Shown: in pieces, positions 1 through 9,560 of the stretch
Layout of the letters: the number at the start of each line of letters is the position of its first letter
Numbering within the stretch: the first letter of the stretch is position 1
Assembly (NCBI GenBank): GCA_028281865.1
Contig: JANQJB010000113.1
Coordinates: 1 to 46,119, forward strand
DNA from: Marinagarivorans sp.
Lineage (GTDB): Bacteria > Pseudomonadota > Gammaproteobacteria > Pseudomonadales > Cellvibrionaceae
Reading direction: 5' to 3'
DNA: 46,119 nucleotides
Position numbers and translations under genes: made by a program
The notes under the pieces: generated by a model
Seen by the model: only the letters and a program-made list of their open reading frames with translations
Database searches by the model: none
Told to the model about the DNA's origin: nothing

Positions 1-3000
1 GGATTCGAGCACATCAAAGTCTATGGGCTTGGTCATATAGTCGTTCATGCCTGCTGAAAAGCACTTTTCTTTGTCTCCAATCATTGCATTTGCTGTTAAA
101 GCAATGATTGGAATATCCTTATATATATCCCCTGCAGCGCCATTACGAATTAAACGCGTACTTTCATAGCCATCAAGCTCTGGCATTTGGCAATCCATTA
201 ATATTAAAGCGTACTCCTGTGCTGTACTCTCCTTTAATATTGCTATAGCTTCTAGTCCGTTATTGGCGATTTTCACTTTGTGACCCAAGTCGCCTATCAA
301 ATCGTTGATTACATCTTGATTAATCAAATTGTCTTCAGCTACTAGAATATTGTGGCTCGTAGTACTGATTTTGTTATTGTTTTGATTAATTTCCTTTACA
401 TGGTGGCTGGTCAAGATTGGCTGTATTTCTTTTAGCGTCTGGTGGTTCTCCATCAGCACTTGCAGCGCCGTAAACAAATCTTCGGTAGTTGTCGGTTTTG
501 GGAAATAAGCATCGAATCCAATTTTCGCAAAGTATTCTGCGTCGTTGCTTGCGCCCATTGACGTCATCATGATGAGCTTCATACTGTTGTTGCGAGCCTT
601 AGCGCGAATCAATTTACCCAATTCGGCTCCATCCATAGAAGGCATTTGCATATCGAGGAAGGCAATATCGAATTTTGGCTTTTCCTTATCTAAGAAAGTT
701 TCTTCAATTGCTTTTAAAGCTACAAATGCGTTGTCTGCTTCCTTTACCCTTGCGCCCCAGATTTGAAGTTGGTCGCTGAGTACTTCTCGGTTGATTGCGT
801 TATCGTCTACTACGATTACAGACTTGCCAGTTATGTCGACGTTGGGCCTAACCAAGGTGGAGCGGTTGCTTTTTTCCAATAAGATGGAAAAACTAAAGGT
901 GCTGCCTATTCCAACTGTGCTTTTAACGGAAATATGCCCGCCCATAAGCTCGCAAAGTTGCTTGACTATAGCCAATCCCAAGCCAGTTCCACCAAACTTT
1001 CGAGTTGTTGATGCATCGACTTGTGTAAATGTACCAAAAATCTTACCGATTTTTTGTTCATTTATTCCGATTCCTGTGTCAGATACTGAGCAATTTAGCG
1101 TCAGCTTGTTATCGTGTTGCTCCTCCAATTTTGCGCGAACAACTATCTCCCCTCGGTCGGTAAATTTTATTGCATTGCCGATGAGGTTTAACAATATTTG
1201 CCGTAGTCGACTCGGATCTCCGATTACTATCGAATGATTTACATGAGTGAGATCGAGAATTATTTCTAGACCTTTTTCTTGTACGCGCGGTGCCAACGAT
1301 TCTGCTAAATCACCTAGCATAGCGCGTAAATCGAAGTCGATTTTCTCAAAATCTAATTTACCGGCCTCTATTTTGGAAAAATCCAATATATCGTTGATAA
1401 GCGATAGAAGGGATTCCGCGCTTGACTGTGCAAGTCTCAGCTTATGACGTTGGTTGTCATCAAGAGGAGATTTTTTTAAAAGTCCAAGCATACCTAAAAT
1501 TCCATTCATAGGCGTACGAATTTCGTGACTCATACTTGCCAGGAATTCGGATTTCAATTTAGTAGATTCCTCCGCTTTTAAAAGGGCTTCTGTGCGTTCT
1601 TCTTCTAGTGCTTTCCACTCGGTAATATCCCGAATGATTGAAGTGAATATTGTGTCGGTGTTGGTTTGCAGCTTTGATATTGACAAGTGGAACGGGAAGG
1701 AGGTACCGTCTGCCCGGCATCCGAGCATCTCTTTCTCCAATCTAAGCGATTCCTCTTCACCCATTTCGTCCAGCTGTTGATAGACCAACGCTAAATCTTG
1801 TTTGCACTCCTCGAGTAGTAGAGAGGAAAATGAAGCGTCATTGAGATCACTTTCCTTGTGTAAGAATATTCTTTCGGCGGCCTTGTTGAAAGAAATGATA
1901 TTGCCGTGATGGTCTGTCGTGATGATCGCGTCAGCTGCTGAGTCTAGTATACTTTGCAAATGTGCTTTTGCTTCGTGTGCTTTATCCGCGCTTTGCTTTT
2001 GAATCTTGAGTGACGAATTAATTTTTTCGAGTAAATTGTGGAAACTTCTTGCTAACACTCCTATTTCATTTTTGGAACGTATAGGTAAGTTATTAATAGT
2101 TCCGGTATATTCATAAAATTGAGCGGAATTTGCCATTTCTTCCAGAGGGTTGACAAGCCGGCGGGAGACGAGGATTGCTACCGCAAAAGAGAGAAAAGAA
2201 AGAGAAAGACCTATGAGAAATGCTCGATTACGGTAGTTTGATATTTCGTCAATCCATTGCTGACTATCAGCGACTAGTAGTAGGTGTATCGGGTGGTTGC
2301 TACCGTATTTTTTTAATGGAAAATAGCTATAAATTGCTGACAAGGGTACATCTTCTTCCTTTGCAAAATCGATGATTGTGTGTTCTTGTAGCTTCTTTTC
2401 TATTGCGTGCATGAGTTGCGGAAACTCGTTTTGAATTCTACTAGTTTTGCCGTGTTCGAATGCGAAGCTTTTTTTTGGGTTTTTGTGATGAAGAAAATCT
2501 CCTTCCGAGTTCGCAATATAAAGTTGATTATCGCTCGATATTTTTCCGGTGATATTTAAAATTAAATCGTTGAAATCCAGTGCGATTACTATCATGCCAA
2601 ACAGAGTTCCGGTATTTGAATCATAGATAGGAGTCGACACATGTATGATTGGTGAGTAAGGTTCTATCGGTTTTCCATCGGATTTTTGTAGTTCGGCGCG
2701 TGAAAAATAGATTTCTCCTGGCGAAAGGCCGCTTGTTTCTCGAAAATATTCCTGACTTGTTTTCTGCTGAAATTTACTAGCAGGTAGGCTGTATACACCG
2801 GCTCGTCTTTTTTGAATGGTGATAAGTTCCCTACCGTCGTCTTTTGTCCCGACAAAACTGATATTTAGAAAATGAGGCTTGGTAATTAACGCCTCACGAA
2901 AGATATTTTCGAGACGGCTGCGCCAGATAATTGTTTCACCAATATTTTTTTGTGAGACAGCGTGTACATATCCGTCAACTGCAGACATCCGGCTTAAAAA

Positions 3001-4158
3001 AATGATTTCTTCAGATGCACTACTAAAGAAATAATCTAAACTTGGTGTGATGATTCTGGAGCGTAATTTTAGTTTTTGGCTGTTACTTTGAACAACCAAA
3101 TATTTGCTTTCGTAATAGAATCCCAAACAAACTGTTAGTGAAACGCCCATGACGAGCAGAAATGTAACAATTGGAAGTTGGATTCCCAGAGGGCGCTTTG
3201 CTCTTCCAATTTCGAGCATGTTTTTATTGTTCGTTTGGTTTTCTCGAAGAGTTTCGACTGTGTTTTGCTTTGTGGTTAATAGTGACTTTAACTTGCTCGA
3301 AAGCATGGTTGTATTCGAGCTAAAACAAATCGCCAAACCCAACAGTACTATAGTGTACGAAAATATCTTTAATAGGTAAATGATGTAAAATGGAAGAGGG
3401 GATATCTCGTTTGTTTTTAAAATTAAAATCAATTCGATTGAAATTTGGGGAATTAAACTCAGTAAAAAGAAAAAAACTATTCGATGGTCGCTTTTGTTGC
3501 ACCAAACCCAAAATAAAGTTGCGGCAAATAGGTAAAAGCAAAGTGATAAAATGTCGAACGGTTTGAGTATATAATCGTTTTCAGTTTGCATCGCCGGTAG
3601 GTAGCTACTTTGTGTAGAATACCACATAACTAAAAAGCAAGTGGTTAAAAATCCTCCAGTAAAGAGCATTAAGACATTGATATTTTGTAAACGATTAGAG
3701 TGATTGGAATCTTCGTTTCGAATTAACCACAAGGCTATACAGGCGCTAAGTACGATAGCTACCGGCTGAGCAAGGCGTGATATGCTCCAAGAAAAATAAA
3801 TAAATGTCTGATCATCAGTATTTGCCGTAACTAAACGAGAGGTCGCTAGTGCATGGAAGCCGTCGAATAAAGAAATCGAGAAAAGCAAAACGCCTATAAT
3901 TGCGACATTGAAATCGCGTTTGTAAAGAAATTGAAATAAAGCAACAAAGGCTCCAAAGAAAGCAAAGCTAGCGGCGCTCCACTCCAAGAGCGTATAGATC
4001 AGTGGTGAGTCGATTGATGGGTTATTGATATCAGCCTGTACTGCGTTTGATATTCCGTTTTCTAATTGATCTCCGGTCAATATAAAAAAAATGGGAAGCA
4101 GGCTTATTGCCATTATCAGTAGGGTAGCATTGCCCTTGTTGAATTGATTAAACTTCAT
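1..4158 (-). CDS. Hybrid sensor histidine kinase, two receiver domains (3' end cut by window edge)
   Basis: This is a membrane-bound sensor kinase of a multistep phosphorelay. It reads open from an ATG at 4158 to the left edge, giving at least 1386 residues with no stop. Order seen: a 7-TM-like N-terminal region (about 10-285) with a DGFHAL-type motif resembling MASE3/4 sensors; a TM at about 327-346; an extracytoplasmic Cache-like region (about 350-625); a TM at about 646-664; HAMP; PAS (about 725-840); HisKA with SMSHEIRTPMNG (phospho-acceptor His about 878); HATPase with N box NLIGNAIKF, DTGIGI and GGTGLGLAIV; REC1 with FLDMQMPSMDG (Asp about 1169); and REC2 with LMDCQMPELDG (Asp about 1322) and its conserved Lys-Pro. 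Nothing C-terminal to REC2 is visible, so an HPt domain may lie beyond the edge. The divergent HPt gene at 4440 is a plausible partner. The ligand is unknown. The domain calls are strong; the MASE subtype is a guess. Confidence 0.9.
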   Translation of the reverse strand, partial: MKFNQFNKGNATLLIMAISLLPIFFILTGDQLENGISNAVQADINNPSIDSPLIYTLLEWSAASFAFFGAFVALFQFLYKRDFNVAIIGVLLFSISLFDGFHALATSRLVTANTDDQTFIYFSWSISRLAQPVAIVLSACIALWLIRNEDSNHSNRLQNINVLMLFTGGFLTTCFLVMWYSTQSSYLPAMQTENDYILKPFDILSLCFYLFAATLFWVWCNKSDHRIVFFFLLSLIPQISIELILILKTNEISPLPFYIIYLLKIFSYTIVLLGLAICFSSNTTMLSSKLKSLLTTKQNTVETLRENQTNNKNMLEIGRAKRPLGIQLPIVTFLLVMGVSLTVCLGFYYESKYLVVQSNSQKLKLRSRIITPSLDYFFSSASEEIIFLSRMSAVDGYVHAVSQKNIGETIIWRSRLENIFREALITKPHFLNISFVGTKDDGRELITIQKRRAGVYSLPASKFQQKTSQEYFRETSGLSPGEIYFSRAELQKSDGKPIEPYSPIIHVSTPIYDSNTGTLFGMIVIALDFNDLILNITGKISSDNQLYIANSEGDFLHHKNPKKSFAFEHGKTSRIQNEFPQLMHAIEKKLQEHTIIDFAKEEDVPLSAIYSYFPLKKYGSNHPIHLLLVADSQQWIDEISNYRNRAFLIGLSLSFLSFAVAILVSRRLVNPLEEMANSAQFYEYTGTINNLPIRSKNEIGVLARSFHNLLEKINSSLKIQKQSADKAHEAKAHLQSILDSAADAIITTDHHGNIISFNKAAERIFLHKESDLNDASFSSLLLEECKQDLALVYQQLDEMGEEESLRLEKEMLGCRADGTSFPFHLSISKLQTNTDTIFTSIIRDITEWKALEEERTEALLKAEESTKLKSEFLASMSHEIRTPMNGILGMLGLLKKSPLDDNQRHKLRLAQSSAESLLSLINDILDFSKIEAGKLDFEKIDFDLRAMLGDLAESLAPRVQEKGLEIILDLTHVNHSIVIGDPSRLRQILLNLIGNAIKFTDRGEIVVRAKLEEQHDNKLTLNCSVSDTGIGINEQKIGKIFGTFTQVDASTTRKFGGTGLGLAIVKQLCELMGGHISVKSTVGIGSTFSFSILLEKSNRSTLVRPNVDITGKSVIVVDDNAINREVLSDQLQIWGARVKEADNAFVALKAIEETFLDKEKPKFDIAFLDMQMPSMDGAELGKLIRAKARNNSMKLIMMTSMGASNDAEYFAKIGFDAYFPKPTTTEDLFTALQVLMENHQTLKEIQPILTSHHVKEINQNNNKISTTSHNILVAEDNLINQDVINDLIGDLGHKVKIANNGLEAIAILKESTAQEYALILMDCQMPELDGYESTRLIRNGAAGDIYKDIPIIALTANAMIGDKEKCFSAGMNDYMTKPIDFDVLES

Positions 4159-4439
4159 GGCAATAAATACTGTGGATAAAAAGATTAGCGACCATTCACG
4201 GACTTTTCATTAACTTGGTTATTTAGCCGCATGTCTGGACTTTGCGCAACCCTGTAATTACTAGGTCGGTGGAGTGAATCCATTTTCAATAGTTTAGTAC
4301 CTAATATTTAGATTAGTTCATTGACCGAAACTTGCTAGCTAAGCTTTTAACTATGCCGATGCTTCTCACGCTTAAAGCTATACTTAACATATTCAAGTGT
4401 GTCGTATATTAAATTTTATTGCTTTACGGTCAGTCGATT

Positions 4440-4805
4440 ATGTCAAATGACAATATTCCTCAAATAGAGGGCTTTGATATAGATGAAGCGCTTCACCGTC
4501 TGCGTGGCAAATGGCCACGGTTAAAACAATTTATAATATCGTTTGCAAATTCTAATGAATCGATTGATGAGGAGCTGGTCGAGCTTTTAGATAAGAAACG
4601 GTACGACGATGCGCAGCGCTTAATGCATTCTGCAAAGGGTGCTGCAGCGAATATCGGCGCAACCGCATTTTCTCGGGTTGCTCAGTCGATTGAGCTTAGG
4701 TTGAAAGAAGGTGGGACGGAGATAGGTGCAGAAGACTTGGTCGAGCTATCGATTCAAGTTGCACATTTAGCCACGGTAGGCGAAGAATTGTCTCAGCTCG
4801 AATAA
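4440..4805 (+). CDS. HPt (histidine phosphotransfer) domain protein
   Basis: This is a 121-residue cytoplasmic single-domain phosphotransfer protein. The signature LMHSAKGAAANIGA places the phosphorylatable histidine at about residue 63. It matches the HPt helix in which Lys and Gly follow the His at +3 and +4. There is no kinase or receiver domain. I chose the ATG at 4440; a TTG at 4419 would add seven residues, and neither start has a convincing ribosome binding site. The gene is divergent from the hybrid kinase (281 bp between starts) and convergent with the MCP gene. It probably takes phosphate from that kinase's receiver and passes it to an unlinked response regulator. The family call is firm; the partnership is inferred from position only. 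Confidence 0.87.
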   Translation: MSNDNIPQIEGFDIDEALHRLRGKWPRLKQFIISFANSNESIDEELVELLDKKRYDDAQRLMHSAKGAAANIGATAFSRVAQSIELRLKEGGTEIGAEDLVELSIQVAHLATVGEELSQLE

Positions 4806-4859
4806 TCTATCTTAATGTGATAGATAGCGGGTTTAAAATCACAAAATTTTCTAATCAAC

Positions 4860-7800
4860 TCACTTTGAGTGCTTGAAAAACGAAACAGTATTATCCATTA
4901 TCGCTGCTTGCTCCGACATGGCTGAGCTTGCTGCTGAGGCCTGTTCGACAAGTGCAGCATTTTGTTGTGTCATTTCATCCATTTGATTTATGGAATTGTT
5001 TATCTGCTCAATGCCTTGAGTCTGCTCCGCAGCGCTCGAAACAATATCGACCATCATGCTGCGTACTTGTTCGACTTCACTGACGATTGCATTAAGCGTA
5101 TCACGAGAATTTTCAACCAAGCGACTCCCGTCTTCAACCTTATTTCCAGAGTCGACAATTAACTCCTTAATTTCCTTTGCAGCTCCTGCAGAGCGCTGTG
5201 CTAAGTTACGGACTTCAGCCGCTACTACAGCAAAGCCACGTCCCTGTTCTCCCGCCCGAGCGGCCTCTACCGCGGCGTTTAACGCGAGTAAATTGGTTTG
5301 AAATGCGATTCCATCTATAACGCTTATGATGTTTGCGATTCGATCGCTCGATTCTGCAATGGCGTGCATAGCAACGTCTGTTTGCTGAACAGATTCGCTA
5401 CCTTTTTTCGCGATATCACTTGCGCGCTGCGCAAGCTCATCTGCCGATTTAGCTTTTTCCTCGCTCGATCTCACCATTGCAGTGATTTGCTCCATGCTTG
5501 ACGCTGTGTGTTCAAGTGTTTTGGCTTGTATTTCTGTGCGGCTGCTTAAATCTAAGGTTCCACCGCTAATCTCCAAACTGCCGCTCTTTATTGTATTAGA
5601 GGAATGGCCGATTTTGTTAATGACCTCAACGAATTTATCGATACTAGAATTTGCATCTTTTTTTAGTTGAGCAAATTCACCATCATAGGAGTTGTGAATC
5701 CGTTGCGTGAGATCACCTTGCGACAGTGCAGCAAAAAGATGAACAACTTCATCCACAGCGGTGGCAGTTGTAAGTAAAAGTTCATTTAAATCGGAACTGA
5801 TTTTGTGGAAAAAACCATCCTTGTTATTTAAATCAAGCTGATTTTTGAAATTTCCTTTTTTTGCTTCATTGATTAATTCTTCAATCTCATCTTCTATCGA
5901 AACTTCGTTTGTTCGATCGCGATACTCAATCACTTGTCCTATTAACTGGTGTTGTGAGTCAAAAATAGGGCTTGTATTCACAACCAATGATAGATTGTTA
6001 AAACTGATACTATGCTGTTGTACTTGCTCTGCATCTTTCACAAGTTGTTCAACCTGAGCGGCAGTAAATAAATTACCGAGATGCTTGTTGTTCGTTTGGT
6101 CTTCCATTCCCATAAGCGAACGTGCGGAGATATTACTATAAAGGATTTTGCTTTTTTTATCCGTTATCATTGTGGAGGTAGAAGAATTATCGAGAGCCTC
6201 TCTAATTCTTGCATTTTCCTCCGCAACAAGGCGCTCTGTTTTTTGTCGCGCCAGGTATTCTGTCATATTAACCCATTCAATGACTGAACCTAGAGCATTG
6301 CCTTGCTGGTCGAAAATGGGTGTTGCGATGATGTTAATAGTAAGACCGTCAAACTCAAGTTTATTTTCTTCTGTTTCACGCTGACCCTTTTTGAAAATAA
6401 CAGAATCCGGGCGGGCATTATTGAAACATAATAGATTAGAGCCAATGAAATTTTCTTGCGTGAGCTGACCGTTCAGCCTTTTAAATGAATTGATCGTAGA
6501 ATTAAGTAGTTTTTGAAAAGCATTATTAAGATATATAACATCAAAATTTTCATCTACGATTGTAACTGAGGTGTCACAGACATCAAGCGCTTGTTTGACA
6601 ATACGTGTTTCTGTTGCTTGTTTTTCAGCTTCTAAAGCCGCTTTTTCCGCTTCAACAGCACTGGTCTCTGCTTCTTTTGTGGCAAGTTGTTGGGCTTCTT
6701 GTGCTTCGTAAATTTGTTCCGCTGTTTTGTTTACACCTTCGACTAAAGAAGCGATGGATCCGGAGTAGCTATCGTTTATTCTTATCTGGCAATTTCCTTT
6801 TCCAATTTCATCTAGAACTTCATTTACGTTATTAAATGCATTGGATAAGTTTTCAAGTAAATAGTTAAATGCGTCGCTGGTTTGGCCTATTTCATCCTTT
6901 TGCTTTACATCACACCTTACATTGAAATCACCATCGCGTTGAACTTTAAAAATAGTTTGCGATAGTTTCAAAACTGGTAAGGTGAGAATGCGACTAATGT
7001 AAAGAGCAAAGAAAACGATTAGCAACGCGCTGGCGCTTGCAATAATAAGAAGAAAGCGGTTCAACAATGCTATTCCGGCAAATGCTTCTTTTTTATCAAT
7101 TTCGGATAACACAGCCCACCTAATTCCTTGGATTTCGATAGGCCCGTAGGAAGAGAGCACGGGTTTGCCATTGTAGTCGATAATGATTTCTGCACCGGAT
7201 TTTCCGCTCAAGGCTTTTTCGGAAGCAGTTGTTTTTACAGAACCGGTTTCAGGGTGTTTAAAAGAGGCAGATACTGAAAATTGCTCGGGATTTAAATAAG
7301 AGTCCGAACGCATTAAGTAATCACTACCGACAAGATAGGATTCGCCCGTTTCTCCCATACCCGCACGCTCCAACATAATCTCGTTTATCGGTTCGATCGG
7401 TATTTGAAAGATGATTACACCGATAATATTGTCGTTGCGGTACACTGGGCTAGCGATAAAACTTGCTGGCGCATTATAGGAGGGTAAGTAGCGCTCAAAA
7501 TCAACTAATATTGTTTCCCCGTTTTTGAGTGTGAGCGCTTTTTTAAAAGCTTCTGCAAAATTGCTATTTGCGTAAGGTCCATCTACAAGCGATGTTGCGT
7601 AGTCTAATTCTTTAAAGACAGAGTAGACAATATTGCCTTTTTGCGCATCTATTAGAAAAATATCATAAAAGCCAAATTTGATGAGAAAATTGCGAAAATA
7701 ATCGTGATAGAATTTATGTACACTGTTATACGAGAGACCATTTGACGACCCATCAAGTAAATGTTTTTCACCTAATGGATGCGGGTTGTCGTAGATATAA

Positions 7801-8252
7801 GCGTGTTGCAATTGAATTGTTTCGGGTGCGAGGGAGTTAAAAAGTGAAGCTATATCTGTTGTTTCACCACCATTGCGTTTTTTATATTCTTCACCAAATT
7901 GCTCTTCGTAATAAGTTAGCAATTCCTGCTTAAGATTTGCAATATCAGTGTCTTCTCCACTGAGTTTCTCTAAATCACCGAATTTTCGTGAAAATGCATT
8001 CATTGCCGCTAGCGTTGTCGATGATTGCGCCATCGTTGCTAGTTTCGCTTCTACGTCGAGGAAGTAACGCGAGATGCCGCTGGCTTTAATTTGCCGTGTA
8101 GATTCGAGTTGAGAGAAGGATTGTTTCTCAAGCTGGTCGCCTGCAATATTGATAGCCATCAGGGATACAACAATCGTTGGTACGAGGCCGGCTAGTAGCA
8201 GAACAATAATTTGTTTACGCGCCAAGGAAAGATTTAAAAACCAAGATTTCAT
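4860..8252 (-). CDS. Methyl-accepting chemotaxis protein with Cache and two PAS domains
   Basis: This 1130-residue inner-membrane chemoreceptor would signal to CheA/CheW. Order seen: TM1 (about 13-35); a long periplasmic Cache-type sensor (about 40-390); TM2 (about 392-418); HAMP (about 420-475); a heptad, Ala/Glu-rich coiled coil (about 510-550); PAS (about 550-670); PAS (about 680-790); a second HAMP-like segment (about 825-880); and an MCP signalling domain. The hairpin tip contains [20 protein letters not shown] at about residue 980. The C terminus ends FFKHSK and lacks an NWETF-like CheR tether. The ATG at 8252 follows an AGGAAT ribosome site. It is longer than a typical 540-residue MCP because two PAS domains sit between the HAMP units, suggesting combined periplasmic and cytoplasmic (redox or small-ligand) sensing. 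No che genes lie nearby. Ligands are unknown. Confidence 0.93.
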   Translation of the reverse strand: MKSWFLNLSLARKQIIVLLLAGLVPTIVVSLMAINIAGDQLEKQSFSQLESTRQIKASGISRYFLDVEAKLATMAQSSTTLAAMNAFSRKFGDLEKLSGEDTDIANLKQELLTYYEEQFGEEYKKRNGGETTDIASLFNSLAPETIQLQHAYIYDNPHPLGEKHLLDGSSNGLSYNSVHKFYHDYFRNFLIKFGFYDIFLIDAQKGNIVYSVFKELDYATSLVDGPYANSNFAEAFKKALTLKNGETILVDFERYLPSYNAPASFIASPVYRNDNIIGVIIFQIPIEPINEIMLERAGMGETGESYLVGSDYLMRSDSYLNPEQFSVSASFKHPETGSVKTTASEKALSGKSGAEIIIDYNGKPVLSSYGPIEIQGIRWAVLSEIDKKEAFAGIALLNRFLLIIASASALLIVFFALYISRILTLPVLKLSQTIFKVQRDGDFNVRCDVKQKDEIGQTSDAFNYLLENLSNAFNNVNEVLDEIGKGNCQIRINDSYSGSIASLVEGVNKTAEQIYEAQEAQQLATKEAETSAVEAEKAALEAEKQATETRIVKQALDVCDTSVTIVDENFDVIYLNNAFQKLLNSTINSFKRLNGQLTQENFIGSNLLCFNNARPDSVIFKKGQRETEENKLEFDGLTINIIATPIFDQQGNALGSVIEWVNMTEYLARQKTERLVAEENARIREALDNSSTSTMITDKKSKILYSNISARSLMGMEDQTNNKHLGNLFTAAQVEQLVKDAEQVQQHSISFNNLSLVVNTSPIFDSQHQLIGQVIEYRDRTNEVSIEDEIEELINEAKKGNFKNQLDLNNKDGFFHKISSDLNELLLTTATAVDEVVHLFAALSQGDLTQRIHNSYDGEFAQLKKDANSSIDKFVEVINKIGHSSNTIKSGSLEISGGTLDLSSRTEIQAKTLEHTASSMEQITAMVRSSEEKAKSADELAQRASDIAKKGSESVQQTDVAMHAIAESSDRIANIISVIDGIAFQTNLLALNAAVEAARAGEQGRGFAVVAAEVRNLAQRSAGAAKEIKELIVDSGNKVEDGSRLVENSRDTLNAIVSEVEQVRSMMVDIVSSAAEQTQGIEQINNSINQMDEMTQQNAALVEQASAASSAMSEQAAIMDNTVSFFKHSK

Positions 8253-8262
8253 AGCTATTCCT

Positions 8263-8381
8263 GTAAAAACTAACGGGCTTCTTCGATAGCCCGTTTACTG
8301 CGGACAGATCAGGCTTTAACCGGCGATTTGGTTCATAATCGCGAGGCCTATGTTTAACTATAGATGAATCTGGATAGTTAA
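8263..8381 (-). promoter_or_regulatory. Structured 5' leader of the MCP gene ending in a terminator-like hairpin
   Basis: Read on the minus strand towards the MCP start, three stems occur in order. The first is a perfect 8-bp stem (8374-8381 with 8354-8361). The second is a stem closed by AGGC/GCCT (8346-8349 with 8311-8314) containing a perfect 6-bp GCGATT/AATCGC stem. The third is a perfect 8-bp AACGGGCT/AGCCCGTT hairpin (8288-8295 with 8272-8279) followed by AGTTTTTAC. The T tract ends about ten bases before the start codon, next to the AGGA ribosome site. This resembles a transcription attenuator or riboswitch expression platform. I could not match it to a known riboswitch class, and the first stem could instead be a DNA operator shared with the divergent oxidoreductase gene. 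Confidence 0.4.
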
Positions 8382-8483
8382 TTTGTCGCAGTTTTCCCGC
8401 TGTTGGTATTAAAAAAAAGAGATGATACAGTGTGGGTTTTCGATATTAGACAAATTTATAAAAACCAATCGGGGAGCTTGAAA

Positions 8484-9485
8484 ATGTCGATAAAACCACC
8501 TGTTCGTTGGGGAATTCTTGGTGTAGCTAATATTGCTGTTACAAAAGTTATTCCTAGTATGAAGAATTCATCTAACGGAGAAGTTACCGCAATATCATCG
8601 CGCAGCTTAGATCGAGCTCAAGAGGCTGCAAATAAACTGGGAATTGAAAAGGCTTATGGTCGCTATGAGGACCTGCTAGAAGACCCTGATATTGATGCGA
8701 TTTACAATCCGTTACCCAACGATATGCACGTCCCGTGGACACTTAAAGCGCTAGCCGCAGGCAAGCACGTATTGTGCGAGAAGCCGCTCGGCCTTAACGC
8801 TGCTGATGTTATGCAGCTGGAGAGCGCGGCGCGCGATTTTGCGCAGCTCAAGTTTATGGAAGCCTTTATGTATGGTTTTCATCCTCAGTGGGAGTTTGTG
8901 CGCAAAACGCTTGCGTCCGAAGGTATTGGAAAAGTAAAAGCTGTGCGCGCAATGTTTACCTACAACCGCAATGTTGCGGAAGATTATCGCAATCGGGCTT
9001 CTGCTGGTGGCGGAGGCCTGCTCGATGTCGGTTGCTACGGCATTTCTGCGTCTCGCATGGCGTTTGGTTCGGAACCAACAAAAGCGTGTGGTGTACTGGA
9101 AATGGATTCTAATCACGATGTCGATAAGGGGTTCCACGGGCTTTTGGCGTTTCCGTGTGGCGGGACCGCGTCCATATATGCTTCCACCAAAGTAGAATTT
9201 GCACAGTCTGTATTTATTTCCGGAGACCGAGGAAGTATTACGGTGAATATTCCGTTTATTGAAAACGTCGATGGAGACGTATTTGTCGATGTGGTCCGTG
9301 ATGGAAAACTAGAGCGTAATACTTTTGTTGGTCACACGCACTATAAGTTTATGGTAGAACAGTTTTGTGATGCGATAATTAAAGACACTGAAGTTCCCAT
9401 TGCGTTTAGTAATTCGCTTAATAATATGCGTGTCTTAGACGCATTTTTTGCCAGTGATAAACAAAATGCTTGGGTTAATATTTAA
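8484..9485 (+). CDS. GFO/IDH/MocA family NAD(P)-dependent oxidoreductase
   Basis: This 333-residue soluble dehydrogenase probably acts on a sugar or related polyol or diol. The N terminus carries the Rossmann nucleotide motif GILGVANIA (about 10-18). The family's EKPL motif with its catalytic Lys is present (CEKPLGLNA, about 94-102). It is followed by the C-terminal alpha/beta substrate domain with GGGGLLDVGCYGIS, typical of the dihydrodiol/D-xylose dehydrogenase branch. I chose the ATG at 8484 because GGGGAG lies 8-10 bases upstream; an upstream in-frame TTG at 8403 lacks a site. It is a single-gene unit between the MCP leader and the convergent kinase gene, so context does not reveal the substrate. 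Confidence 0.85.
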   Translation: MSIKPPVRWGILGVANIAVTKVIPSMKNSSNGEVTAISSRSLDRAQEAANKLGIEKAYGRYEDLLEDPDIDAIYNPLPNDMHVPWTLKALAAGKHVLCEKPLGLNAADVMQLESAARDFAQLKFMEAFMYGFHPQWEFVRKTLASEGIGKVKAVRAMFTYNRNVAEDYRNRASAGGGGLLDVGCYGISASRMAFGSEPTKACGVLEMDSNHDVDKGFHGLLAFPCGGTASIYASTKVEFAQSVFISGDRGSITVNIPFIENVDGDVFVDVVRDGKLERNTFVGHTHYKFMVEQFCDAIIKDTEVPIAFSNSLNNMRVLDAFFASDKQNAWVNI

Positions 9486-9560
9486 CCCCAGATAATTGCA
9501 CTCTTACCTTTTAGGCTTGCCCATGAGGTAAAAAATGGAAAAGACTATTTTCATAGATAA

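Noticed and set aside
4159-4260. Riboswitch in the hybrid kinase leader (a GCGCAAAG and GGCTAA stretch on the minus strand)
   Set aside because: It is only a superficial resemblance to GEMM. The required hairpins do not form.
4806-4859. Terminator between the HPt and MCP genes
   Set aside because: A 5-bp CTATC/GATAG pair is present, but there is no T tract and the stem is weak.
8263-8381. c-di-GMP-I (GEMM) riboswitch before the MCP
   Set aside because: Such riboswitches do occur before motility genes, but the conserved ACGCAAAGC-type core is not present.
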